38,977 nt of DNA, from the NCBI GenBank assembly GCA_003427395.1, contig BFEA01000183.1, forward strand, positions 997,653 to 1,036,629, given 5' to 3'. Both the position numbers and the translations under genes were made by a program. Below are positions 1 to 9,552 of this stretch, one piece after another (position 1 is the stretch's first letter; the number at the start of each line of letters is the position of its first letter). The notes under the pieces were generated by a model. It did not search any database, was not told where the DNA came from, and saw only the letters and a program-made list of their open reading frames with translations. Origin of the DNA: Chara braunii (Eukaryota > Streptophyta > Charophyceae > Charales > Characeae).

Positions 1-250
1 TGGATCTGTTTTGAGCAGAGTTTCGCACTCCACAAACAGAATTCTCATCCAGTTGTCGCAGGTTATCAGTTGTTCGGGCAGTCTTTCGAGATGCTTAATC
101 GCAATTGGGGCAAATGTGGCAGGCCTCCCGGGACTGTGGACCACTAGAACTTCACCGGCGTCCGAACAAAAATGTCGCACGATGCTTTAAAACTGTAGAG
201 AATTGAAGTTGTGGCAATTCAACCGGGAACTTAAACGACGAACGCCAATG

Positions 251-420
251 ACTGACGGTTTCGGTCGAAGTCCGCCGACATCTGAACTTCAAGCAATGCG
301 GCAAGGGTCGTGTGGTCCGCTGTCGCTTTGGACATGAACTTCATGCAATGATGAACAGTTTCGGTCGAAGTCTGCCGACATCCGAACTTTACGCAATGCG
401 GCAACGGTCGTGTGGTCCGC
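251..420. repeat. Two-copy 100-bp tandem repeat
   Basis: The sequence starting TTTCGGTCGAAGTC at about 259 recurs exactly 100 bases later. Both copies continue through a GCCGACATC(T/C)GAACTT core, GCAATGCGGCAA and GGTCGTGTGGTCCGC. The copies differ by a few substitutions. The core is the same 20-base motif that recurs elsewhere in the first 8 kb. No coding role is evident. It may be the edge of the element holding the ParB/methyltransferase-like gene, but I found no matching inverted terminus. Confidence 0.85.
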
Positions 421-864
421 AGAAAACGAGTGAGAGGTCCAAATTCATTTGCACTAACTGAGGGTTTCGTGTTGCGCTCTGCCAAGATAATTTTCGTGTT
501 CGTGAGTATGACGTGCCTCGCTGCCCTTCCCGCAATAATCTAAGTTCGGATCCCGGCGGATTACGGTTGTTTCCACGAGAATGATGGCCGCATGACGTGT
601 TTCCCCTTTGCAAACATTGTTCGCGTTGCTTGGCGGGGCTTGTTAAAGGGCTTCGTGTACGAAGTTCACCGTAATCTGAACTTCTTGGTTTTGGAACGAC
701 GTAATGTGGACGACGTGTGCAGTAAAGTGTTTCCCGTCTGTGTTTGTGATGCTTTGTTACCGCCTGCGTTGTGGTTTGACTGTGACTTGACTGTTTCAGC
801 TTTGGTTTTCTCGAACCTGACAGCGTGGTGGTTTGCTTCATTTGCGTTGTCGTCCGCAGACACG
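421..864. other. No recognised gene; leader of the broken gene
   Basis: I see no convincing gene here. A reading frame is open from 592 and runs into the broken gene below, but the sequence before the ATG at 865 (residues around VYEVHRNLNFLVL) shows no family I recognise. At 542-561 there is a minus-strand copy of the dispersed 20-base motif, and at 664-683 a weaker plus-strand copy. Confidence 0.5.
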
Positions 865-2003
865 ATGTCTTTGTTAAGGGGCGAGGGGGAGCCTGTTGGG
901 ACCTTCAGGGTGGAATCTGGAAAATATTCCACAAAACGGTCGTCTACGACCTCGAAATCGTGGTCGGACCACTCTAGGTCGAAATGGTTCATCGACTGGT
1001 GCGGTGGGGATGCTTCGAACCCCGTTAAACAGCTGTGTCGTCCTGTCATCTTCGTCGACGCCAACAAGCGGCGTAGGGTTCTGGGGCCGTCTTGTGGTGG
1101 GAGGACGCGAAAGGCAGTCGTCGACTGTTCTATATGAAAAATGTTTACGGTGCGACGGGCAATGTCGTCTCCAATTCCAAGGGGGCGCTACAGGACATGG
1201 ATTTGTTCGAGAGGTTCGGAGCGGGTGCTGTGAACACCCCATTCTACAATGACCTCCTGCGGCAGGGTGGGTTTGTTTTGGGTCGAGAGTTTTTTAACTT
1301 GTTGGAGGAGAAGGATGTTGGCCTCGACGTCCCCTGCGACATCGGCCCCGCCCAGGAGCTGTCAATGCCCTTGTAGTTGTGCGGCGATTGTGAATCCAGC
1401 GGGGCCGCGTTTGAGGGGGGGGATCTGGGTTCCAGTGCGGCTACTCAGCTGCAGCGGGTGAAGAGCCGCGGTCAATTTGACGACAACGAAGATGACGCAA
1501 CACTGCTTCCGACGTTTTCGCCGTTGATCCCAAGAGACCGGTCCGTACAGTCTATACCTGGGGTCCGGCAAGCAACCTCGGTTCCACAGGAGGTCGCAGT
1601 GGATCCCGGAAAGGCGGCAATCCAGTGTGGGCTCGACTTGGAGACTGCCAAGGGCCATGGCACGGAGGACGAGACCGTGGGTGGAGAGGGAACACAAGGC
1701 GCTCTGCAAAAAAGAAGGGGAGATCGTCAAGACGACTTGGTCGGCTCTTCGAAGAAACAAAAGACCAAGGCCCCGAAGAGTGCGGGGGAGAAACGGAAGG
1801 GAACGGGGGGGGAACATGACTGCCCGGGTAGCAAACGTCCGGCTTCGAGATAGAAGCAGCCTGCGTCGGGACCTCCCTCGCCACGCCCTGCCATCGATGT
1901 GGACGCCGGGTACTTCCTGGAGTACAAAGACGGTGTCAGGACAAGGCGGGAGTTTGAGATTAACCCGGCTCAGGTCGTCGACCTCGGGGAGTGCACTCGC
2001 GGT
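865..2003 (+). pseudogene. N-terminal part of the ParB/methyltransferase-like protein, broken
   Basis: Reading starts at the ATG at 865 in frame 1 and moves to frame 3 near 1090 (…RRRVLG, then WWEDAKGSRRLFYMKNVYG). TAG stops lie at 1374-1376 and 1851-1853. The first part resembles a compact domain of unknown family, including GAVNTPFYNDLLRQGGF. A Lys/Arg-rich tract at about 1695-1800 (SSKKQKTKAPKS, EKRKGTGG) looks like a nuclear localisation signal. The last part (YFLEYKDGVRTRREFEINPA, then QVVDLGECTRG) reads well and leads into the ParB-like domain resumed after the insertion at 2008-2705. A TAA at 2004-2006 ends the frame at the insertion point. The frame changes could be introns, but no clean splice pairs restore the frame, so I call it decayed. 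The domain at 900-1350 is unidentified. Confidence 0.55.
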
Positions 2004-2153
2004 TAACGACCACTTGAAATTTCAGAATGAAAGATTCTGAAGTGGTCTGAAACCGCTGAAATGGCCTGAAGACACTTCAGGTCATTTTCAGAAGTTTCAG
2101 GTGGTTTGCAGGACAGGTTTTCTATTTTTTTTTATTTTTTTGTTGCCTGTTTT

Positions 2154-2522
2154 TTCAGCCACTTCAGGTCATTTCAGGAATTTCAGGTGGGGACATGAAA
2201 CCGCTGAAGTGGCTGAAGGTTCTGAAAGGGGTTTCAGGTACCCCCATCCAACCATTTGGATGGGGGTACCTGAAACCCCTTTCAGAAGCTTCAGCCACTT
2301 CAGGTCATTTCAGGAATTTCAGGTGGGGACCTGAAACCGCTGAAGTGGCTGAAGCTTCTGAAAGGGGTTTCAGGTACCCCCATCCAAATGGTTGGATGGG
2401 GGTACCTGAAACCCCTTTCAGAAGCTTCAGCCACTTCAGGTCATTTCAGGAATTTCAGTTGGGGACCTGAAACCGCTGAAGTGGCTGAAGCTTCTGAAAG
2501 GGGTTTCAGGTACCCCCATCCC
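2154..2522. repeat. 136-bp tandem array of long perfect hairpins
   Basis: About 2.7 copies of a 136-bp unit. Each full unit has two 48-base complementary arms around a 4-base loop: arms 2204-2251 and 2256-2303 (about one mismatch region), then 2340-2387 and 2392-2439 (perfect). A third left arm starts at 2476 and loses its partner after about 2520. Linkers carry the shared TCATTTCAGGAATTTCAG. The hairpin centre is CCAACCATTTGG in the first unit and its reverse complement CCAAATGGTTGG in the second, so one hairpin has flipped. The third left arm ends in the first orientation. Confidence 0.95.
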
Positions 2523-2535
2523 ACCATTTGCAATG

Positions 2536-2690
2536 GATCTGTAGGCAATTTGAAAGTGATGTATCAACCTGAAGTGGCTGAACTGCCTAAAGGGGGTTCC
2601 AGACAACCCCATGTATAGATCCACACACAATCTGGAAGTGGTGTAGTAACCTAAAGTGGCTGAACTGCCGTGAAAGGAGACCTGAAAATA
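2536..2690. repeat. 82-bp diverged repeat pair
   Basis: GATCTGTAGGCAATTTGAAA at 2536 and GATCCACACACAATCTGGAA at 2618 begin two related units with an 82-base offset. Both continue into GTGGCTGAACTGCC (2574 and 2656). They share the CTGAAGTGGCTGAA word with the 136-bp hairpin unit, so they are probably an older, diverged relative of it. Confidence 0.7.
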
Positions 2691-2704
2691 TATGCACCAG
2701 TTAA

Positions 2705-4230
2705 CCATCTCTCCGGGAGTGGGAGGATCTGTACAACCAGCGGTTGATCCCGTCCTGGTTTAAGGGATAATAGAAGCGATGCGGTTGGCGTTCGAAAACA
2801 AAAAACAGTCGTACGAGTTGCGAACCCTGAAGCTCGCACCGCTGGGGTTGCAAAAACCAACTCCCTGGAACAAGGCACAACGTCTGAAGCCGGAGGAATG
2901 GAAGGACGAGCTGGCGGGACAATACTACTACTATGCGGTGTGTGGACAACATAACGCGGCTGCGGCCCGATCGCTGTTCGGCAGCGAGGTGGCCAAGAAG
3001 TACAATTTCGAGTGGTGGGTGGCACGAATGGTGTACTTTTCGGACAATGACTTCGAAGGGTATTTTCTTGTTAGTTCCCAGGACAACAAGAAGGACCTCA
3101 AGGCACCTCCTAGACAGTTGAAACTGTCTATGAAAGACATTCGGTGGCAGTGGAAACATGACAGTTTCCCTAGAGTTGTCATGAGGAACCCTAGCGGAAA
3201 ACAAGATCAGGGGTGGAAATGGCGTGAGTTTTGTATAGTGGCGCTCCATAAGGCGCCGTACTACAACTTGTGGATTCTCGCGGATCAAAAGGGAGAGGAC
3301 GCCATTAAGAAGCAAAATGCTGCCCTGCGTTCATATTTCCTTTTGGCGATGGCCGGAGAAAATGTCTGGAAACTGGCGATGGATTTTAAAAAAAAATGGG
3401 AGACGGGTAGATTGTTGGGCCACAACGGAGCAAAGTGGATCGTCAAGAAGAAGAAGGTCAAAAATGTCAAGCCTGGGGTCGCCTACATCGACAACAACAA
3501 GTTGGGCAGAAAGGAGGTGGTATACAACGTCCCCGTGGAGCCGCCGACTAAGAAAGGCAAAAAGGAGAAAGAGGAGGGCGATTGGTTCGTGCAAGTGTCG
3601 GAGTGGGACACGCATTGTTGGAAAGCGATGGAAACACTCACCGACAATGAGAAGTGCCGCGTTCTGAAGAAGGTGCTTGCTTGCGAGGTCGTTTGGGTCC
3701 AGAACGTCTCCCCGTCGTTGGCGAAGCTGGGGAAGCTCAGCGTGCAGGACATGGTGCGGTTGGTGAAGTGCGACCACGTGCTGGTCCGGTTGTGGAATTA
3801 CTACCAATTCAAGCACGAGAAGAGGTCGGACGCGGATTGGATCCAAAAGTACCCTTTCCTGAAATCGAAGTCTGCCATGTTCAAGAAGCTCGAAAGTCGG
3901 GGATTGGATGACAATTTGTGGAACGGTAGCAGGAAATACGTTTCCGACTCGGCGCTGTTCAAGGACTGCCCGCCGTACATGGATTGCGAGGAGGACCACT
4001 TGATCGAGGCGACGGAAAAGTTGGCGGGCCACAGGAAGTTGACCGTCGACTGGAGAAACAAGGTTCTCTCCGTGTTGACTGGGAGTAGACTGAAGAGCCG
4101 GGAGATCGCACTTGCCGAAGACATTGTTCACATCAAATGGAAAGACACGGGGGACGTGACATCCATCGCGCTGTTCGACAATGACCCTTTGGAGGCCGAC
4201 ATCAGGAGTGCAGAGCTGAAGGAAGCAGTG
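2705..4230 (+). pseudogene. ParB-like domain and linker of the broken ParB/methyltransferase-like protein
   Basis: After the insertion, frame 2 gives PSLREWEDLYNQRLIPSWFK to about 2767. A one-base shift then moves to frame 1 (IIEAMRLAFENKKQSYEL and on), which stays open to beyond 4300. Around 2923-2973 the protein reads GQYYYYAVCGQHNAAAA, the signature of ParB/Srx-like domains (a Tyr/Val strand, then a G-Q-H box and an Ala-rich helix). In ParB nucleases the box usually carries an Arg (GQHR or GEHR); here it is Asn. The following 350 residues include a Trp/Lys-rich stretch (FKKKWETGRLLGHNGAKW, then a KKKKVKNVK tract) and LWNYYQFKHEKRSDADW, with no family I recognise. ParB-methyltransferase fusions are known from phages and prokaryotic mobile DNA; a eukaryotic copy inside repeats suggests an element-borne gene. 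ParB assignment is by motif only. Confidence 0.6.
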
Positions 4231-5300
4231 GCTACCACAAAGAGCCACACGTTTGTCCTCGATCTGTGCGAGCCGGTTGACCTCAAGCTGTGGAAACCGC
4301 AAGGGTTCGAGACTTTGAATTCCTATCTTCAGACCGTCGCATTGGACTCTCGTTGTTTTCGTGCCACAACAGCACAACCTCTCGTTTCTGGCCAGTATGC
4401 ACCATCTTTCTTTCATAAAGCTACTGGAAGGGAAGTGGGTGAGGAGGAACCAGCAAAAGAAAAGCTTCCTCGTGGGGAACAATTTGTACACGGAAGATGA
4501 CCTCATGTACATCCTCTTCAAGGGTAACGATCTGCGCGTCAACACGTCCGTGGTCTATGAGGGAAGGTTGCCTAAGGGTGGCGCTGTTGTGGTGCGGTTG
4601 CCTCAGAGGGTTACCCAGACGGATGTGTCGTAGATTCCCTTCATGCCTTGCGACTGGTCGCAGACCGCGCCAGAACGACAGGGCAGTGTCTACGGGGATA
4701 TGGAACACAATCCGACACAATCCGTCGGTCTTCTTGATTTCCTAAGCAAGAAGGAAGAGGGTGTCGTCTTCCTTGGGAAACCGCACGCGCGAAGCGTGTG
4801 GGAACTTCTGAAGGCAGGCTGGCACGTTGTCGGGATGGAAGGGAACCCAAGCCTCTTGCAATTCACGATGCAACTGGTCAAAAGCGAGGTCAATTCGGGG
4901 GCCCACAATTACAAGTTCATGGTCGTGAAGACGACACGGGATCGGGTGTGGAGCAACAAGACGGAAATGTGGTTCAAGTTGAGCGAGAGGAAGAGGAATA
5001 AGATATATGACTTCTTGTTCCTTCAAACGCGGCCGAGGAAGGACACTGACGCAGAGTACGTCCGCCGCAGGGACCACATGTTGGCATTGTTTGACAACCA
5101 CCACTTCGCCTCCCGCATGAACGCGAAGACCTTTCTCGAAAGGCTGCAGTCGCTGTATTTCATGGAGTCCGAGGAGCAGTTGAAGTTAGGCAGCTACGCT
5201 TCCTTGATCTCCACTGACGATGAGGTAGCCACCGGTATGGAGTTCGACGCCAACGCGAAGGAGGAGGAGAGGGACACCAAGAGCCTTGACCTGCAGTATG
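4231..5300 (+). pseudogene. Beta-class DNA amino-methyltransferase-like domain, catalytic motifs altered
   Basis: The order of elements matches beta-class (DPPY before FxGxG) DNA adenine/cytosine-N4 methyltransferases. VLDLCEP (about 4255-4275) stands where DPPY is expected. After a shift from frame 1 to frame 2 near 4341 comes the strand WTLVVFVPQQHNLSF (4343 on). MYILFKGN (about 4505-4528) matches the E-x-I-L-x-x-x-K segment. EHNPTQSVGLLDFL (about 4703) matches the HPTQKP..LL motif X. VVFLGKPHARSVWELLKAGW then HVVGMEGNP (4763-4849) matches the SAM-binding segment VLDPFxGSGTT...GxxxxGIE. So the fold is recognisable, but DPPY has become LCEP and GSGTT has become KPHARS, which argues against normal catalysis. 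A TAG at 4631-4633 breaks the frame just before IPFMPCDW. It could be a SAM-fold binding module rather than an enzyme. Confidence 0.6.
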
Positions 5301-6306
5301 ACCCACCTCCGGCGGAGCACGCTCGAGGGTCCTCGTCGGCCGGTCCGTCATCAAGCTCGGCACCCCTCGTGTCACCGACGACCAGACCGGCGCCGGGCAC
5401 TACGCCGATGAAGTTGTTGGAGAGACTCAGAGCTTTGGCCGTCCCCCCGCACGCATTGCGTCCTGGGTCCGACGTTCCGCCCGATAGTCCGTCTTGGAAG
5501 GATGACAACATCCACTTCCTGCTTGAGCCACAAAGTCATTCGCCTGAGGTGGACTGGGCCATGACATGATTTGGCATCCACGAGTCGTCCAGCCAGCGAT
5601 ACAAAAGGGCAAGTGGGTCATGGCCGTCGCAGTCCCGGGTGCGGGATGGGTGTCAATCCCGCGCGAGTCGAAGTCCAACTTCCTGCACCTCACGAGGATT
5701 TCGGTCCTCCAAAAAGTGAGGGCCGAAAATGACACGTTTGCACTCGACGACCTGTCCGTCGTTTCCGTAGCCGGGCGAATGTTCGACGAGCTTCAGGACA
5801 AGTGCTGGTTGGAAATGACGAAGGACTACTACGAGCTCGACACAAGCCCGTCGAAGGGTGTGGTAGACTGGAAAGTGCCCCCTCCCAGTGGGGCGCACGG
5901 GAGTTCCGGGGGGGGGGCACCTGGAGGTGGAGGGGACGGGGGTGGTAGTGGGGGGGGTGGCAAAGGAATCCTGCCTAGTGGGGAGGGAGGGTCTCACGGC
6001 GGCACCACGACACCCAGAGGCAGCGGTGGGGTGGCGGATTTTGTCGTCGATCGGCATCCGTCTACTGGCCCCTGGCCGGAGCACACGACACAGTCTGCCG
6101 ACCTCCCGACTTCGTCCGTGGGCTCAGTGAGGGAGACGTTGGCAGCCTTGGTTGCTCTCGGCAACCGCTCCGGCGGAACGTTGAAGTCCGCGGGGATCCG
6201 AACTACGTCGGTTGAGGAGCCGCCTGAGCAGTCCGCTCTGCAGAGCCGCTCGCTAGGATCCCACAATTGGCAGCGGTGCGATGAGGGACGCAAATGCGTC
6301 GCCTGA
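5301..6306 (+). pseudogene. Linker and conserved C-terminal segment of the same broken protein
   Basis: A Ser/Pro-rich linker (5320-5420) ends in frame 2 at a TGA (5567-5569). This TGA overlaps an ATG at 5566 as ATGA, and reading continues at once in frame 1. The frame-1 segment (5575-5865) is a compact, hydrophobic-patterned domain including QKGKWVMAVAVPGAGWVSIP and a Tyr/Leu-rich end (EMTKDYYELDTS). It is followed by a Gly-rich tract (5900-5990) and by LKSAGIRTTSVEE, which is encoded over a copy of the dispersed 20-base motif. The frame ends at 6306. The domain is unidentified. The stop-start overlap could mean reinitiation, but alternating frame losses along the whole gene make decay the simpler reading. 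Confidence 0.45.
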
Positions 6307-7243
6307 GCAGGAGCGACGACCGCTAGGATTGCAGCGAGAGGCTACAAGTGCAGGGTCCGGCGACACGGAGACGACGAAGCCCGCCGAGATCCGAACTTCT
6401 TCAGGCGGGGGGTGTCGGCCAGGGATTGTCGTGCCGCCGAGAGGGGCAGCATGCACGGAGACAGAAGGGTGGTCCTCGGGATTCAACACGGGTATCGGGA
6501 AAGGGGCTGAATTGCATGGAAAGGAAGCAGGGGAGGAAATGGAGGAAGGGAAGGAAGCGCAAGAAGGGGAGGAAGAAGGGGAAGAAGGGGAGGAAGGGGA
6601 GGAAGGGGAGGAAGAGGGAGAAACGGAGCTCATTGAATTGCTTGAAGGAAGAGAGGATGCGAAAGGGGACGTGAGTTTTGGAGACGACGAAGGGGAGGAC
6701 AGTGAGGACGATGTCGGATCTGGAGAGTTGTCTGACGAGTTCGGACAAATGTACGGAGAGCATCACGAGGATGATGTCGACGACGATGCCACGACAATGG
6801 AGATGGAGACACAGGTGGTTAGCAGCCTTTCTGTAGAGCATGAAGAGTATGAGGTCCAACCACTTATGTCTGTCGTCGATTTGCAACACCGGTTCGACGA
6901 GGCTTCCGTTGCTATGAGCCCGTCTATAGCAAGTCGTCGTATAAGCATCGACGAAGTTATCGACGGTATCCTCAACGACCAGCACCTGTTCGCGCATCCG
7001 TCCACAACGCCTGACGTCGACGATGCTGGCAACGTCACATCTTCCGTGGCAGCTGCCCTCGCTTCCTTGTCGTCGAACTTTCCGGTACTGCCGGCCACCC
7101 TCACCGGCGGAGGGGAAGGCGAGGTCAGGAGACGACAACATGTCACGTCCCCTAAAAAATCTAGGGTCGACAGTCAAGCTATCGACGTGCTCGCTTTGGC
7201 ACCGACGAAGGAGCGGAGAGACAAACCGACTGGTAAGCCGTGA
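6281..7243 (+). pseudogene. Acidic C-terminal tail of the broken protein, or a separate acidic protein
   Basis: A 320-residue frame-2 reading overlaps the end of the previous segment by 26 bases. It contains KPAEIRTSSGG (again over a copy of the 20-base motif), then a nearly pure Glu/Gly tract at about 6510-6640, an Asp/Glu-rich stretch, and a more ordinary end (VVDLQHRFDEASVAMSPS, ISIDEVIDGILND, SPKKSRVDSQAIDVLAL). Reading can be joined to the preceding segment by one frame change near 6280-6300, so it is probably the tail of the same gene. A free-standing acidic protein starting at 6281 is possible. No family is recognised. Confidence 0.45.
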
Positions 7244-8297
7244 AGAATGCCACATTGTCTGCGCGCCCAGGATTACGAAAACGAAAGAGGGAATTCATCC
7301 GTAGTCCGAATGTCGGTGGACTACAGTCCGCGCCATACACACGACGATTGTCCACACTGTTTGTCGATACGGGAAGTTCCGGATGCCAACATATTACAGC
7401 CACCAGTCCTTTTTTTTTTTTTTTTTTTTTTTTAATGAGAACAAAACTCCAATCTATTTGTGGGGAGCAACACGTGCTGGGAACCGGGCCCAGTGGCCCA
7501 TATAGAAAATTACATAGGATTTTGAAAAAAAATTGAGAATTTGCAGTACCGGGGCCACTTCCCGGCTTTGGCTAAAGCTAGATTAAGGAACACAACAAAC
7601 TACCGAAAAAAAGCAAAAATTCAGGAAAAGACTCAGACCCCCCTAACTATATCTCATCGGCTTTTCTGTGAGTCAGTCGGGTTGCTAGTCGCGGGCAACG
7701 AAAACTTCATCGAAAACATAACACTCCATCTAAGGAAGGATCTATCCTTCTGTGAAGTGTGTTTTTATTAACGTATTCCCTCGCAAAAGTCTCCCCGACT
7801 AAGAAACTGGCCAAGTAAATGGACTGACGGTTTTTCCTTCTCGGAAATAGTGTCGGTTTTAGTCCGCCCGGATCCGAACTTGCTATGTCGATGCGTAATG
7901 TGGTCAGTCTTTGTGGGCCTGCTGTGTTGAAAAAGTCTGCCGCAATCCGAACTTCGGGGAATGTTGACCTTCCGCTTCTGTGAGTTGTGGTGGTTTTCCT
8001 TTGTGAAGGGCGGGGGTGTTAAGCTCATATGCGGCAGTCGTTTTATTTTCCAACCGCACACACGCACCTCGGTGCTCATGACCACGCAAAAGCAGGGTCC
8101 TATAATCGGAGAGGTCATGCGTGACTATTGCGTCTGTACGATTGTATGGTTCTCACATTGTCACTTCCGTCGGATTCGTGTTTGGAAATGTGTACTCACT
8201 TTCCGTTCTGTCTTTCTTCTGTTGTACAGGTGTGGGGTCATCTCGAACACGGAGGTCCTCGAAATATCCAGAACATATATTGTAGAAAATCCTCGGG
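7244..8297. other. No gene seen; 24-base T-run and dispersed motif copies
   Basis: This kilobase holds no convincing gene. A run of 24 T lies at 7410-7433. Two copies of the 20-base dispersed motif lie at 7862-7881 and 7936-7955. The first is preceded at 7823 by ACTGACGGTTT, as in the 100-bp repeat near 251, so the two regions share ancestry in direct, not inverted, orientation. Short open frames here look random. Confidence 0.6.
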
Positions 8298-9306
8298 TTG
8301 ACGACAAAACACAAGGATATGTTAAAGGCATCAGGGGTTGATGTCGAGATCGGGAAGAAGGAGCACGCCGTCATTGAGAAATGTCTTTCCCTTCTGGCCC
8401 CAGAGAAAGGGACATATCCACGATCTATGAGTAGGGGTCAAACCATGTATGAGAAATACTTAGCAGCGCGTCATGCAACGGGGGACGATGCCAAGAACTC
8501 CGTTTCTCACTACCCCACGTGTCCTTTGCTCGATGTTGTGCAGTGCAGGCCATAACACGTGGAACACTCGAGAAAAGATTCGTTGCAGCGACTGCGCCTC
8601 GAAGCTTGCGGATTTTGGACGGCATTAAACGAGGCTCGGTGTCACCTCACACTGTTCTCTCTATCCTGGTCAATGGTCAATTTCGAATTGCAGCAAAAGA
8701 TCTCCTCACCCTTCTGCATATCGACAGCAGGGTGAATGATGAGGTGATCAATTTGTATATGGCGCTGTTGGGGTCGACCGCATGTGGATCACGTGACATC
8801 TCGTCAGGCCTTCAAGTCTTCAGCTTTAATTCGTTTTTCTTCAGTAAACTGCAACTTCAAGGACTCGGTGGGGTGCAGAGGTGGGCTAAAAATGTAGATT
8901 TGGTTCAATACGATATTATCTTCGTTCCGGTCCACAAAGATAATGATCACTGGATCCTCCTTTCCGTCAACTTGAGAGATAATGTTCTCAAAATTTTTGA
9001 TTCTTTTCCTCGCGTTGTAGCTGATTCGAGTTTTACATTAGTGTTTTCGAGTTGATTGTACAGTATTTGAAACGTCAAACATCACATAGGCGGCCGGGTA
9101 GGAATTGGAAGTCGATGGCGGAAAATGTTGTGGTGGATGGAGTTCCGAGACAAGTGGATGGAGCTAGTTGCGGGGTGTTCATGTTGATGTTTGCGACGTT
9201 GTTGCAACGTGGTGATCGACCGCCTTTCAGGTTCTCTTGCAAAGATATCTCGCTTATTATACGACAATTGGCATCATGTATCTTAGAACGTCGTTGTCTT
9301 TGATGG
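8298..9306 (+). pseudogene. Ulp1-like (peptidase C48) cysteine protease, frameshifted
   Basis: C48 proteases cleave ubiquitin-like modifiers such as SUMO and are often carried by plant transposons. An N-terminal stretch in frame 3 (8298-8500; KCLSLLAPEKGTYPRSMSRG) changes to frame 2 near 8575. There FRIAAKDLLTLLHIDSRVND and EVINLYMALL match the start of the Ulp1 fold. The catalytic His is in DNDHWILLSVN (codon 8948-8950) and the Asp in KIFDSFP (8999-9001). A second frame change near 9040 leads into frame 1 with Gln (9151-9153) and the catalytic Cys in VDGASCGVFM (9169-9171). All four active-site residues are thus present but in different frames. It lies about 1 kb after the ParB/methyltransferase-like gene on the same strand; whether both belong to one element is not shown. 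An intron near 8490-8570 cannot be excluded. Confidence 0.8.
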
Positions 9307-9314
9307 ATTTGAAT

Positions 9315-9552
9315 GTCAAACATCACATAGGCGGTCGGCTAGGAATTGAAAGTCGATAGCGAAAAATATTGTGGTGGATGGAGTTCCGAGACAAGTGGAT
9401 GGAGTTAGTTGCGGGGTGTTCATGTTGATATTTGCGACGTTGTTGCAACATGGTGATCGACCGCCTTTCAGGTTCTCTTGTAAAGATATTCCGCTTATTA
9501 GACGACAATTGACATCATGTATCTTAGAACGTCGTTGTCTTTGATGGATTTG
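9315..9552 (+). repeat. Tandem duplicate of the protease catalytic-Cys segment
   Basis: The 9074-9311 segment of the Ulp1-like gene is repeated 241 bases downstream with about 5-8% substitutions. The copy keeps the Cys codon (9410-9412) and the end CGTCGTTGTCTTTGATGG, but it has gained stops early on, including TAG within GTCGATAGCG. It is a non-coding remnant of a local tandem duplication. Confidence 0.9.

Larger units (their letters stand above)
2008..2705. mobile_element. Hairpin-array insertion flanked by GTTAAC
   Basis: This 698-bp block interrupts the ParB-like domain. The hexamer GTTAAC lies directly before it (2002-2007) and again at its end (2700-2705), as expected for a target-site duplication. 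Removing the block with one hexamer joins the upstream frame (…LGECTRG) to PSLREWEDLYNQRLIPSWFK in phase, with only the TAA at 2004-2006 between. Inside are a 136-bp hairpin tandem array (2154-2522) and an 82-bp repeat pair (2536-2690). I see no terminal inverted repeats and no protein. The ends also fit GT...AG (2002 to 2700), but splicing there would put the downstream domain out of frame, so insertion is the better reading. Confidence 0.65.

Noticed and set aside
2101-2618. Overlapping frames over the hairpin array (repeated FRNFRWG and TPFRSFSHF peptides)
   Set aside because: They follow the 136-bp non-coding repeat and have no protein-like composition.
3331-4545. 404-codon minus-strand frame
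   Set aside because: It is the shadow of the plus-strand ParB/methyltransferase-like frame; its residues show no domain pattern.
6401-7255. 284-codon minus-strand frame rich in Phe, Leu and Pro
   Set aside because: It is antisense to the acidic Glu/Gly tract; GAA/GAG repeats read backward give TTC/CTC.
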